A DNA stretch of 55,575 bases, from assembly GCA_964371055.1 (NCBI GenBank), contig CAYJLF010000028.1, positions 1 through 55,575 on the forward strand, written 5' to 3'. Origin of the DNA: CAYJLF01 sp964371055 (GTDB taxonomy: Bacteria > Eisenbacteria > RBG-16-71-46 > CAIMUX01). The notes below the pieces were generated by a model. The model was not told where the DNA came from. It made no database searches and saw nothing but the letters and a program-made list of their open reading frames with translations. Of the stretch, positions 37,072 to 45,985 are shown one piece after another (position 1 is the stretch's first letter; each line of letters opens with the position of its first letter). A program made the translations under genes and the position numbers.

Positions 37072-38058
37072 TTGCCCGAAGCCCTGGGACCCTCTGAGCA
37101 AATCCTGGTCGATGGTCTCCTCTCGGGAGACAAGCGCGCCCTCTCCCGCGTTCTCTCCCGCATCGAAGACGAAACGCCCGCGGGGCGCGCGATTCTCGAT
37201 CATCTCTACCCCTTGACCGGCGGCGCCTATCGGGTCGGGATTACGGGTCCCCCGGGCGCGGGGAAGAGCACGCTGGTCGATCTGCTCACGCGGATCCTGC
37301 GGGCGGAGGGGGAGCCGGTGGGGATTCTGGCGGTCGATCCCTCGAGTCCCTTCAGCGGAGGCGCCATTCTCGGCGATCGGATCCGGATGCAGGACCTGGC
37401 GGCCGACCCCGGCGTCTTCATCCGCAGCATGGCGAGCCGGGGAAACCTCGGAGGGATCGCGGCCACGACGCAACAGGCAGCCGATGCGCTCGACGCGTAC
37501 GGCTGCCGATGGATCCTGATCGAGACGGTCGGCGTCGGGCAGTCCGAGATGGAAGTCGTCTCGATCACCGACACGACCGTGCTGGTGTTGGTGCCGGAGT
37601 CGGGCGACGGCGTGCAGATGATGAAGGCGGGACTGATGGAGGCGGGCGACATCTTCGCGATCAACAAGTACGACCGCGAAGGTGGCGACCGGGTCCAGCG
37701 CGAGGTGAAAGGCCTCCTGGACGTGCTAAGTGACCGGATGCCGGCCGGGGGCTGGGTTCCGCCGATCGTTCCCCTGGTGGCGACGCGCGGGGACGGCGGC
37801 GTCGAGCTGCTGCGGGCGATCCGGCAGCATCGCGACCGCCAGGGTGCTGATCCGGCCGCGTCGGAGCGGATCCGCGCCTCTCGGGCGCGGGAACGGCTGA
37901 GGGTCGTTCTGCGGGAACGGATCCTCGAATCGGCCTGGGAGCGTCTCGGGGCCGAAGCGTGGCTCGAGGCCGCTTCCCGGCGGGTGGCGGAGCGTGCGGC
38001 CTCGCCTTATGCGTTGGTCGACGGTTTGCTGCGCGAGAAAGAAGGAGATCACCGATGA
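37072..38058 (+). CDS. meaB: MeaB/ArgK-family GTPase (paralogue 1), B12 mutase chaperone
   Basis: A 328-residue G3E-family GTPase: P-loop GPPGAGKST, AVDPSSPFSGGAILGDRIRM, ETVGVGQSEMEV, and G4 NKYD. MeaB gates cofactor loading and protects adenosylcobalamin mutases from inactivation. The TTG at 37072 is used: GAGGA lies 7 nt upstream, and the earlier TTG (37024) would coincide with the predicted transcription start. Its stop overlaps the B12-binding subunit gene by 4 bp (ATGA), so the two are coupled. Sequence differs clearly from the second MeaB at 45951. Confidence 0.93.
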   Translation: MPEALGPSEQILVDGLLSGDKRALSRVLSRIEDETPAGRAILDHLYPLTGGAYRVGITGPPGAGKSTLVDLLTRILRAEGEPVGILAVDPSSPFSGGAILGDRIRMQDLAADPGVFIRSMASRGNLGGIAATTQQAADALDAYGCRWILIETVGVGQSEMEVVSITDTTVLVLVPESGDGVQMMKAGLMEAGDIFAINKYDREGGDRVQREVKGLLDVLSDRMPAGGWVPPIVPLVATRGDGGVELLRAIRQHRDRQGADPAASERIRASRARERLRVVLRERILESAWERLGAEAWLEAASRRVAERAASPYALVDGLLREKEGDHR

Positions 38059-38474
38059 CGGAACGACTGCGGGTGCTGGTGGGGAAGCCGGGTCTCGACG
38101 GGCATGACCGCGGGGCCAAGGTCGTGGCCACGGCCTTCCGCGACGCCGGCTTCGAGGTGATCTACACCGGGCTTCACCAGACTCCGGAGATGATCGTGGA
38201 GACGGCCATCCAGGAGGATGTCGACGTCGTGTCTCTCTCCATCCTGAGCGGCGCGCACATGGTGCTCTTCGCGCGGCTCCTGGAGCTGCTCCGCGAGCGC
38301 GACGCGGCCGACATCCTCGTGATCGGCGGCGGGATCATCCCCGAGGAGGATGCGGAGGCCCTGCGAAAGCTGGGCGTGGCGGCGGTCTATGGCCCCGGGA
38401 CGCCGACGACCGAACCGGTCCGGTTTCTCCGGGAGTGGTTCGCGGCCCGTTCATCGAACGCGGAGCAGACGTAG
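38055..38474 (+). CDS. Stand-alone B12-binding subunit of an acyl-CoA mutase
   Basis: A 139-residue cobalamin-binding domain: RVLVGKPGLDGHDRGAKVVA with the cobalt-ligating His17 of DxHxxG, then SILSGAH and VIGGGIIPEEDAE. This is the small subunit of two-subunit methylmalonyl-CoA mutase or a relative (isobutyryl-, ethylmalonyl- or 2-hydroxyisobutyryl-CoA mutase). No separate large subunit is in the window, and the full mutase at the right edge already has a fused B12 domain, so the partner must lie elsewhere. RBS AAGGAG; coupled to meaB. Confidence 0.93.
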   Translation: MTERLRVLVGKPGLDGHDRGAKVVATAFRDAGFEVIYTGLHQTPEMIVETAIQEDVDVVSLSILSGAHMVLFARLLELLRERDAADILVIGGGIIPEEDAEALRKLGVAAVYGPGTPTTEPVRFLREWFAARSSNAEQT

Positions 38475-38550
38475 CCGGGAGCGGGAGCGGCCCCGGCGCG
38501 GCCCCGATGGCGCCCCGCGGGGCGTGGCCTGAGGCGGACGGAGGAACGGC

Positions 38551-39288
38551 ATGGCGGTGAACAAAGTGGTGGCTTCGGCCGCGGAGGCGCTGGACCGGGC
38601 GGGAATCCCGGAGGGAAGCGTCCTCATGATGGGCGGGTTCGGCCTCTGCGGGATCCCGGAGCTGCTCATCGCCGAGCTGCATCGGCGCGGGACCGGAGGG
38701 CTCACGATCATCAGCAACAACGCCGGCGTCGACGGCTTCGGCATCGGCATCCTGCTGGAGACGCGGCAGGTGAAGAAGATGATCTCCAGCTACGTCGGCG
38801 AGAACGCCCTCTTCGAACGCCTCTACCTGACCGGCGAACTGGAACTGGAGTTCGTGCCGCAGGGAACTCTCTCCGAACGGATCCGCGCGGGCGGGGCCGG
38901 AATCCCGGCCTTCTACACCCCGACCGGCGTCGGGACGATGGTGGCGGAGGGGAAGGAGACCCGTCTCTTCGACGGCCGGGAGTACCTCCTCGAGCGGGGC
39001 CTCACGGCCGATTTCGCCTTCGTCAAGGCCTGGCGGGGTGATGCCTGGGGTAACCTCGTCTATCGCAAGACGGCGCGCAACTTCAACCCGATGATGGCCA
39101 CGGCCGCCAGGGTGGTGATCGCGGAGGTGGAGGAGATCGTTCCGGTGGGCGCGATCGAGCCGGACCAGGTGCACACGCCGTCGATCTACGTGGACATGAT
39201 TCTGCCGGGGACCCACGAGAAAAGGATCGAACAGCGTACCGTGCGGTCGCGGGCGGCGCGGCAGCCGGGAGAGGGAGCGGCCGGATGA
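38551..39288 (+). CDS. scoA: 3-oxoacid CoA-transferase subunit A
   Basis: A 245-residue family I CoA-transferase alpha subunit: VLMMGGFGLCGIPELLIAEL, ISNNAGVDGFGIGILL, FVPQGTLSERIRAGGAGIPAFYTPTGVGT and YRKTARNFNPMMATAA. It activates acetoacetate with succinyl-CoA together with subunit B. RBS GGAGGAA. It overlaps scoB by 4 bp. Related acetate or butyrate CoA-transferases cannot be fully excluded. Confidence 0.93.
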   Translation: MAVNKVVASAAEALDRAGIPEGSVLMMGGFGLCGIPELLIAELHRRGTGGLTIISNNAGVDGFGIGILLETRQVKKMISSYVGENALFERLYLTGELELEFVPQGTLSERIRAGGAGIPAFYTPTGVGTMVAEGKETRLFDGREYLLERGLTADFAFVKAWRGDAWGNLVYRKTARNFNPMMATAARVVIAEVEEIVPVGAIEPDQVHTPSIYVDMILPGTHEKRIEQRTVRSRAARQPGEGAAG

Positions 39289-39953
39289 AGACGCCACTCA
39301 CCAAAGAGCAGATCGTGAAGCGGGCCGCGCAGGAGTTCCGGCCCGGCTACTACGTCAACCTCGGCATCGGCATGCCGACTCTGGCGGCCAATCACATTCC
39401 CGCCGGGATGGAGATCGTGCTGCAGTCGGAGAACGGGCTGTTGGGCATCGGCCCCTTTCCGTGGGACGGCGAAGAGGATCCCGATCTCATCAACGCGGGG
39501 AAGCAGACCATCACCGCCGTGACCGGGGCGGCGTTCTTTTCGAGCGCCGATTCGTTCGCCATGATCCGGGGCGGGCATGTCGACCTGACGATCCTCGGGG
39601 CGATGGAGGTGGCGGAAAACGGCGACCTGGCCAACTGGATGGTACCGAAGAAGCTGGTCAAGGGGATGGGCGGGGCGATGGACTTAGTCGCCGGCGCGAG
39701 GCGCGTCATCGTCACGATGCAGCACTGCGCGAAGGACGGCTCGCCGAAACTCCTGCCGGCGTGCACGCTGCCGCTCACGGGGAAGCGCTGTGTCCATCGC
39801 GTCATCACCGAGTACGGCGTGATCGACGTCGTGCCGGGGACCGGGTTCGTGCTCCGCGAGGTCGCGCCCGGATTCACGTTCGACGAGCTGCAGGCCCTGA
39901 CCGGCGCGACGCTGCACCTGGAGGGACCGGTGACGGAGGTCGTGACGGCCTGA
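39285..39953 (+). CDS. scoB: 3-oxoacid CoA-transferase subunit B
   Basis: A 222-residue beta subunit. The catalytic Glu49 is in LQSENGLLGIGPFP; also visible are VNLGIGMPTLAAN, GGHVDLTILGAMEVAENGDLANW and LPLTGKRCVHRVITEYGVIDV. With scoA it forms the active transferase linking acetoacetate to acetoacetyl-CoA, the substrate of the thiolase three genes on. The ATG overlaps the scoA stop. Confidence 0.94.
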   Translation: MKTPLTKEQIVKRAAQEFRPGYYVNLGIGMPTLAANHIPAGMEIVLQSENGLLGIGPFPWDGEEDPDLINAGKQTITAVTGAAFFSSADSFAMIRGGHVDLTILGAMEVAENGDLANWMVPKKLVKGMGGAMDLVAGARRVIVTMQHCAKDGSPKLLPACTLPLTGKRCVHRVITEYGVIDVVPGTGFVLREVAPGFTFDELQALTGATLHLEGPVTEVVTA

Positions 39954-40017
39954 ACCTGGGCCCGCCGCGGCGGGAGCCTCGCGCTCACGACGGCGGCGGC
40001 CGCAAGGAGGAGATCCC

Positions 40018-41148
40018 ATGCTGACGCCTGAACAGGAGATGATCCGCTCGGCCGTGCGCGAATTCGTCGAGCACGAGCTCCGTCCCCTCGCCGCTCGCAT
40101 CGACGCCGAGGAACGGATCCCGCCTGAGATCCTGCGCCAGATGGGGGAGCTCGGCTTCCTCGGCATCCCCTATCCCGAGGAGTGGGGCGGAGCCGGCCTC
40201 GACACCGTCTGCCAGGCCCTGGCGATCGAGGAGGTGGCCCGGGTCTGCGGATCGACCGCGCTCACGATGGCGGCGCACGTCTCGCTCGGCACCTATCCGA
40301 TCTATCGGTTCGGCACCCCTGAGCAGAAGGAGAAGTACCTGCGCGGGCTGATCGCCGGTCGTGACATCGGCGCCTTCGGCCTGACGGAGGCGAACGCGGG
40401 ATCCGACGCGGGCGGCACGCAGACGATGGCCGTGCGGGACGGTGACGGCTGGGTGCTGAACGGGACCAAGAACTGGATCACCAGCGGCGGCATCGCGCGC
40501 ACGGTCATCCTCGCGGCGCGCACGTCGAAGGAGAAGGGGGTGAAGGGGATCTCGGCCTTCATCGTCGAAACCGGTACTCCCGGCTTTACCGTCTCGAAGG
40601 ACGAACACAAGCTCGGCGTGCGCGGCTCGCAGACGGTGGAGCTGTCGCTGCGGGACGTGCGGGTCCCGGCCGGCGCGCTCCTGGGCGAGGTCGACGGCGG
40701 TTTCCCGATCTTCCTCGATACGCTGGACGGCGGCCGGATCGGGATCGCGGCGCTCTCCGTCGGACTGGCGCAGGGGACCTACGAGATGAGCGTGGCCTAC
40801 GCGAAGGAGCGGCGGCAGTTCGGCCGCCCGATCTCGGAGTTCCAGGGACTTTCCTGGATCCTCTCCGACATGGCGGTGCGGATCGAGGCGGCCCGCCAGC
40901 TCGTTCGGCATGCGGCGCGGCTGCGCGACGCCGGCCTGCCGTACAAGATGGAGGCGGCCATGGCGAAGCTCTTCGCCTCGGAAGCCGCGATGTGGGTGAC
41001 GACCAAGGCGATCCAGGTGCACGGCGGCAACGGCTACAGCCGCGAATATCCGGTGGAGCGGTTCTTCCGCGACGCCAAGCTGATGGAGATCGGGGAGGGG
41101 ACTTCGGAAATCCAGCGCACGGTGATCGCGCGGGAAATCCTGAAGTAG
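40018..41148 (+). CDS. Acyl-CoA dehydrogenase (paralogue 1)
   Basis: A 376-residue FAD-dependent acyl-CoA dehydrogenase: FGLTEANAGSDAGG, the WITSGGIA flavin segment, VHGGNGYSREYPVERFFRDAK, and IGEGTSEIQR with the usual catalytic Glu. It introduces the alpha-beta double bond and passes electrons to ETF. Short-chain or butyryl-type specificity is inferred from length and neighbours. RBS AAGGAGGAG. Central in the operon between scoB and thiolase. Confidence 0.92.
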   Translation: MLTPEQEMIRSAVREFVEHELRPLAARIDAEERIPPEILRQMGELGFLGIPYPEEWGGAGLDTVCQALAIEEVARVCGSTALTMAAHVSLGTYPIYRFGTPEQKEKYLRGLIAGRDIGAFGLTEANAGSDAGGTQTMAVRDGDGWVLNGTKNWITSGGIARTVILAARTSKEKGVKGISAFIVETGTPGFTVSKDEHKLGVRGSQTVELSLRDVRVPAGALLGEVDGGFPIFLDTLDGGRIGIAALSVGLAQGTYEMSVAYAKERRQFGRPISEFQGLSWILSDMAVRIEAARQLVRHAARLRDAGLPYKMEAAMAKLFASEAAMWVTTKAIQVHGGNGYSREYPVERFFRDAKLMEIGEGTSEIQRTVIAREILK

Positions 41149-41222
41149 CGTCCCGGCCGGGAGGAACGGATTCGAAGCCGCTCGCTCGACCGCGTCGGCG
41201 GCGGGCAGGGAGGAGAGAAGAG

Positions 41223-42419
41223 ATGGCGGAGATCAGGGACCGGGATGCCTACATCATGAGCGCGGCCAGGAGCGCGATCGGCCGCTTCCAGGGAGGCCTG
41301 GGCGGCTTCAGCGCGACCGATCTCGGCGGTTTGGCGGTGCGCGAGGCGCTGCGCCGGGCCGAGGTCCGGCCCGCGGAGGTCGATGAAGTCCTGATGGGTC
41401 ACGTCCTCCAGGCGGGAGCGGGGCAGGCGCCGGCGCGGCAGGCCGCGATCAAGGGGGGCGTGCCGCCGGAGGTGCCGGCGATGACGGTCAACATGGTCTG
41501 CGGCTCGGGCCTCCGGGCCGTGATGCTCGCCGCCAGCGAGATCGCCGCGGGGCAGGCCGACCTCATCGTCGCGGGCGGAATGGAGAGCATGTCGAACGCG
41601 CCGTATCTTCTGCCGCAGGCGCGGGCCGGGTATCGGATGGGACACGGTCAGCTCGTCGATGTCATGGTGCACGACGGACTCTGGTGCTCGTTCCAGAACT
41701 GGCACATGGGTTCGGCCGCGGAGTTCATCGCGCGGAAGTACAACGTGACGAGGGAAGATCAGGACGCGTATGCCGCCGACAGCCATCGGAAGGCGATCGC
41801 CGCGATCGACGGCGGGCAGTTCCGGCCGGAGATCTTCCCGGTCGAGGTGCCGCAGAAGAAGGGCGATCCTCTCGTCATCGACACCGACGAGAGTCCCCGG
41901 CGGGACACCTCGATCGAGACGCTCGCCCGGCTCCGGCCGGCCTTCGAAAAGGAAGGAACTGTCACGGCCGGCAATGCGCCCAGCGTCAACGACGGCGGGG
42001 CGGCCCTCGTGATCGCGTCCGGGGCCGCGGTGAAGCGGACGGGGCGGACGCCGCTGGCGCGCGTCACCGGTTACGCTTCCGGCGGGACCTCGCCCGAGAT
42101 GATCTTCTACGCCCCGGTCGTGGCGGTGCAGAAGCTGATGGAGAGGACGGGCCGGAAGATCGGGGACTATGATCTGATCGAGGCGAACGAGGCGTTCGCG
42201 GCGCAGGCCCTGGTCGACGGACGCGAACTGGGCTGGGACTGGAGCCGGGTCAACGTCCGGGGGGGCGCGATCGCGCTCGGTCATCCGATCGGCGCGAGCG
42301 GCGCCCGGGTGCTGGTCACCCTCGTGCACGCGCTCCGGGATGGCGGCGGCACGCGCGGACTGGCGACCCTCTGTCTGGGTGGAGGCAACGCGGTGGCCCT
42401 GTCGATCGAGACGATCTGA
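41223..42419 (+). CDS. Acetyl-CoA C-acetyltransferase (thiolase)
   Basis: A 398-residue thiolase: nucleophile Cys in VNMVCGSGLRAV, IVAGGMESMSNAPYLLP, EANEAFAAQALV, the His in GGAIALGHPIGASGARV and the second Cys in TLCLGGGNAVAL. It interconverts acetoacetyl-CoA and two acetyl-CoA. ATG at 41223 follows GGAGGAGAGAAG; the frame is open upstream into the acyl-CoA dehydrogenase gene without homology. Confidence 0.95.
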   Translation: MAEIRDRDAYIMSAARSAIGRFQGGLGGFSATDLGGLAVREALRRAEVRPAEVDEVLMGHVLQAGAGQAPARQAAIKGGVPPEVPAMTVNMVCGSGLRAVMLAASEIAAGQADLIVAGGMESMSNAPYLLPQARAGYRMGHGQLVDVMVHDGLWCSFQNWHMGSAAEFIARKYNVTREDQDAYAADSHRKAIAAIDGGQFRPEIFPVEVPQKKGDPLVIDTDESPRRDTSIETLARLRPAFEKEGTVTAGNAPSVNDGGAALVIASGAAVKRTGRTPLARVTGYASGGTSPEMIFYAPVVAVQKLMERTGRKIGDYDLIEANEAFAAQALVDGRELGWDWSRVNVRGGAIALGHPIGASGARVLVTLVHALRDGGGTRGLATLCLGGGNAVALSIETI

Positions 42420-42506
42420 GAGGCCCCGCCACACGCCACGGGTCGATGGAGAGTGGAGATCCCGGTCGGTGACCCGGCCGGGCGAACCAGGAGGGTGGAG
42501 GAGACG

Positions 42507-43367
42507 ATGGACAGGCAGCGTCGGGTGGGGGTGATCGGCAGCGGAACGATGGGGTCCGGCATCGCCCAGGTATTCGCGCAGGCCGGCTACGCGGTGGTCC
42601 TGATGGACCAGAGCCCCGAGGCGGTCGACCGCGCCGCGGCGGGAATCCAGAAGAGCCTCGAGCGGCTGGTGAAGAAGGGAACGCTCGGCTCCGAGCAGGT
42701 GCCGGTCATCCTGGAGCGGATCATCCGGACGACGAAGCCGGAGGCGATCCACGAGGCCCAGATCGTGATCGAGGCGGTCTTCGAGAATCCGGAGGTGAAG
42801 CGGGAGACGTTTCGCCTGCTGGATGAAGTCACGACCGGGGACTGCATCCTGGCCTCCAATACGTCGTCGATCCCGATCACCGAACTGGCTGCGGTGACCA
42901 GACGACCGGATCGCGTGATCGGGATGCACTTCATGAACCCGGTGCCGGTCATGGTGCTGGTCGAGATCATCCGTGGGCATGCCACGTCGGACGAGACCGC
43001 CGCGGCGGTGGAGAAGCTGGCGCGCGAACTGGGCAAGACCCCGGTGACCGTCGAGGACTATCCCGGGTTCATCAGCAACCGCATTCTCATGCCGATGATC
43101 AACGAGGCGGTCTACTGCCTGATGGAGGGAGTGGCGAAGCGCGACGACATCGACACCGTGATGAAGCTCGGGATGAACCACCCGATGGGACCGCTCACGC
43201 TGGCCGATTTCATCGGGCTGGATGTCTGCCTGCACATCATGGAGGTGCTGCACGCGGGACTCGGCGACGACAAGTACCGTCCCTGTCCCCTCCTGCGCCG
43301 CATGGTCCAGGCGGGCTACCTGGGCCGCAAGAGCGGCCGGGGTTTCTACGACTACACCCAGCAGTGA
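42507..43367 (+). CDS. hbd: 3-hydroxybutyryl-CoA dehydrogenase
   Basis: A 286-residue NAD(P)-dependent dehydrogenase: dinucleotide motif GVIGSGTMGSGIAQVFAQAGY, catalytic His in RVIGMHFMNPVPVM, NPMGPL-like MNHPMGPLTLADFIGLD and closing YLGRKSGRGFYDY. It interconverts acetoacetyl-CoA and 3-hydroxybutyryl-CoA. Length is typical of Hbd (about 282). ATG at 42507 has GGAGG upstream; the longer frame from 42453 is not conserved. Confidence 0.95.
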   Translation: MDRQRRVGVIGSGTMGSGIAQVFAQAGYAVVLMDQSPEAVDRAAAGIQKSLERLVKKGTLGSEQVPVILERIIRTTKPEAIHEAQIVIEAVFENPEVKRETFRLLDEVTTGDCILASNTSSIPITELAAVTRRPDRVIGMHFMNPVPVMVLVEIIRGHATSDETAAAVEKLARELGKTPVTVEDYPGFISNRILMPMINEAVYCLMEGVAKRDDIDTVMKLGMNHPMGPLTLADFIGLDVCLHIMEVLHAGLGDDKYRPCPLLRRMVQAGYLGRKSGRGFYDYTQQ

Positions 43368-43477
43368 AGGGGGGCGGCCGGGTCGGTCGCGGCCCCGGAT
43401 CCCGCGTTCATTCGATCCGGAGGAAGCGGGCCGACCGCCCCTGCCTCCGGATCGCAGCCTGAGAGGGAGGTGACCCC

Positions 43478-44623
43478 ATGGACTTCTCGTTGACCGAAGA
43501 GCAGACGATGATCCGCGACACGGCGCGGCAGTTCGCCAACGACGACCTCGTCCCGCACGCGGCGCACTGGGACGAGACGCGGGAGTTTCCCCACGCGGCG
43601 GTGGCCAAGCTGGCCGGGCTGGGTTTCCTCGGGATGATGGTCGACGAACGATGGGACGGGGCGGGCCTCGACACCATCAGCTACGTGCTGGCCCTGGAGG
43701 AGATCTCTCGCGGTTGCGCCTCGACCGGTGTCATCATGTCGGTCAACAACTCGCTCGTCTGCCATCCGCTGGAGCATCACGCCACCGACGAGCAGAAGGA
43801 AGTGTTCCTCAAGCCGCTCGCCTCGGGCCGCAAGCTCGGCGCCTACTGCCTGACCGAGCCGATGGCGGGATCGGACGCGGGCGCCACCAAGACCACGGCG
43901 ATCCGGGACGGGGACGACTGGATCGTCAACGGAACCAAGATCTTCGTCACCAACGGCGGCGCGGCCGACTCCTTTGTCGTCTACGTCTCGACCGAGCCGG
44001 AGAAGAAGACCCGGGGGATCAGCGCCTTCATCATCGAGAAGGAGAGGGCCGGAGTTGCCCTCGGCACCCGCGAGAAGACGATGGGGATCCGAGCCTCCTC
44101 CACGATGGAGATCATCTTCCAGGACGTCCGGGTGCCCGACTTCAACCGGCTGGGCGAGGTCAACCGCGGCTTCCGGATTGCGATGGAGACCCTGAACGGA
44201 GGCCGGATCGGGATCGCGGCGCAGGCTCTCGGCATTGCCCAGGCGGCCTTCGAGCGGGCGGTGGATTATGCGCAGACGCGCAAGCAGTTCGACGTACCGA
44301 TCGCGTCGTTCCAGGCGATCCAGTGGAAGCTGGCCGACATGGCCACCAAGATCGACGCGGCGCGCCTTCTGACCCTGCGGGCCGCGCACCTGAAGGACCA
44401 GGGGAAGGACTATGCCGCGGCCGCGGCGGAGGCGAAGTTGTTCGCCTCGCGCGTGGCGGTCGAGGTGGCCGACGAGGCGGTGCAGGTCCACGGCGGCTAC
44501 GGCTACGTGGGCGAGTACCACGTCGAGCGGCACTACCGTGACGCCAAGATCACGGAGATCTATGAGGGGACGAGCGAAATCCAGCGGCTGGTCATCGCGC
44601 GGTCCCTGATGAAGAGCTCCTGA
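43478..44623 (+). CDS. Acyl-CoA dehydrogenase (paralogue 2, butyryl-CoA dehydrogenase-like)
   Basis: A 381-residue acyl-CoA dehydrogenase: MDFSLTEEQTMIRDTARQFA, YCLTEPMAGSDAGATKT, FVTNGGAADSF, KTMGIRASST, VDYAQTRKQFDVPIASFQAIQ and IYEGTSEIQR with the catalytic Glu. This is the short-chain/butyryl type. RBS GGGAGGTG. It could act on butyryl-CoA made from the products of hbd, or in branched-chain amino-acid oxidation. Confidence 0.93.
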   Translation: MDFSLTEEQTMIRDTARQFANDDLVPHAAHWDETREFPHAAVAKLAGLGFLGMMVDERWDGAGLDTISYVLALEEISRGCASTGVIMSVNNSLVCHPLEHHATDEQKEVFLKPLASGRKLGAYCLTEPMAGSDAGATKTTAIRDGDDWIVNGTKIFVTNGGAADSFVVYVSTEPEKKTRGISAFIIEKERAGVALGTREKTMGIRASSTMEIIFQDVRVPDFNRLGEVNRGFRIAMETLNGGRIGIAAQALGIAQAAFERAVDYAQTRKQFDVPIASFQAIQWKLADMATKIDAARLLTLRAAHLKDQGKDYAAAAAEAKLFASRVAVEVADEAVQVHGGYGYVGEYHVERHYRDAKITEIYEGTSEIQRLVIARSLMKSS

Positions 44624-44627
44624 GCGG

Positions 44628-44711
44628 ACGGGCCGCGATCAAGGGGCTGGGACGGACGGGCCGCGACGAACGAGGCGGGACAAACGGGCCGCGACGAAGG
44701 GGTCGCGACGC
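44628..44711 (+). repeat. Three imperfect 28-bp tandem repeats
   Basis: The word ACGGGCCGCGA begins at 44628, 44656 and 44684, exactly 28 nt apart, with the following bases partly conserved (copies 2 and 3 share ACGGGCCGCGACGAA). The array fills most of the 174-nt gap between acyl-CoA dehydrogenase genes 2 and 3. No stem of note forms within a unit. Confidence 0.7.
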
Positions 44712-44797
44712 GGAGCGGGTGGGCGGGCGGTTCGGGACGAGTGGGGCGGAGAGCGGGACGATGCGATCTCCGCGGACAGGGTGCGGAGGGGAGGGGT

Positions 44798-45985
44798 ATG
44801 GACTTCGCGTTCAACGACGAAGAACGGATGATGCTGGCGGCGGTCCGCGAGTGGGTCGACGGTGAGGTGCGCCCGCGCGCCCGCGAACTGGACGAGAAGG
44901 GAAAGGTTCCTCTCGACCTGGTCCGGCAGATGCAGGAGATGGGGCTCTTCGGACTTATGATCCCCGAGGAGTATGGGGGTGCTCCCGTCCCGGCCCCGGT
45001 GCTCTGCGGCGTGATCGAGGAGATTTCGCGCGTCTGCGCCGCCATCTCAACCATCGTCATGGTCCACAACTCCGTCGGCGCATTTCCGATTCTCCGGTTC
45101 GGTCGCGTCGACCAGCGGCAGCGCTATCTTCCGAAGCTGGCGTCGGAGTGGATCGGCGCCTTCTCGCTCACCGAATCCGAGGCGGGGTCCGACGCGGCCA
45201 GTCTGCGTTGCCGGGCCGAGCGGCTGCGGGCCGACGGGAGCGCGTGTCCGGAAGGGGAGGAGCCGGCGCGCTACCGGTTGAACGGAACCAAGGCCTTCGT
45301 GACCAATGGCAGCATCGCCGATCTCTACCTGGTCATGGCCCGCACGGCCGAGAGTCCCGGGGCGTCGCACCGCGGCATCACCGCCTTTTTGATCGAGAAG
45401 GGGACGCCCGGGCTCGAGGTAGGCAAGCACGAAGACAAGATGGGACTGCGCGCCTCCGATACCGTCGAACTGGTGCTGCGCGACTGCGAGATCGAGGCCG
45501 CGACCCGCCTGGGGGAGGAGGGGCAGGGATTTCGCGTGGCGATGACGAGCCTGGACAACGGACGGATCAGCGTCGGAGCCCAGGCGCTCGGAATCGCGCA
45601 GGGAGCGATGGATGAGGCTGTGCGGTACGCCCAGGAGCGCCGCCAGTTCGATCAGCCGCTCGCCGGCTTCCAGGCGATCCAGTTCCTGCTCGCCGACATG
45701 CAGGTGAAGCTGGATGCCGCGCGGATGCTCGTCTTTCGCGCCGCCTGGCTCAAGCAGGAGGGGCAGCCGGTGACGAAGGAGGCGTCGATGGCGAAGCTCT
45801 ACGCCTCCCGGATCGCAGAGGAGGTCTGCTCGGCGGCGCTGCAGATCCATGGTGGCTACGGCTACTGCAAGGAGTACGCGGTCGAGCGCCTCTACCGGGA
45901 TGCCCGGATCACGCAGATCTACGAGGGGACGAACGAGATCCAGCGGACCGTCATCGCCCGTCACCTGCTGGAGCGCGAGAGGTAG
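44798..45985 (+). CDS. Acyl-CoA dehydrogenase (paralogue 3)
   Basis: A 395-residue acyl-CoA dehydrogenase: MDFAFNDEERMMLAAVREWV, FSLTESEAGSDAAS, FVTNGSIADLYLV, KMGLRASDTVELVL, YAQERRQFDQPLAGFQAIQ, and IYEGTNEIQR with catalytic Glu. It has a short insertion (ADGSACPEGEEPARY) before the flavin-binding strand. ATG 44798 follows GGAGGGGAGGGG. Its 3' end overlaps the convergent second meaB by 35 bp. Last gene of the plus-strand operon. Confidence 0.92.
   Translation: MDFAFNDEERMMLAAVREWVDGEVRPRARELDEKGKVPLDLVRQMQEMGLFGLMIPEEYGGAPVPAPVLCGVIEEISRVCAAISTIVMVHNSVGAFPILRFGRVDQRQRYLPKLASEWIGAFSLTESEAGSDAASLRCRAERLRADGSACPEGEEPARYRLNGTKAFVTNGSIADLYLVMARTAESPGASHRGITAFLIEKGTPGLEVGKHEDKMGLRASDTVELVLRDCEIEAATRLGEEGQGFRVAMTSLDNGRISVGAQALGIAQGAMDEAVRYAQERRQFDQPLAGFQAIQFLLADMQVKLDAARMLVFRAAWLKQEGQPVTKEASMAKLYASRIAEEVCSAALQIHGGYGYCKEYAVERLYRDARITQIYEGTNEIQRTVIARHLLERER

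Noticed and set aside
41034..43253. Minus-strand 739-codon frame opposite thiolase and hbd
   Set aside because: Antisense to two clear enzymes, His/Arg/Asp-rich translation with no domain.
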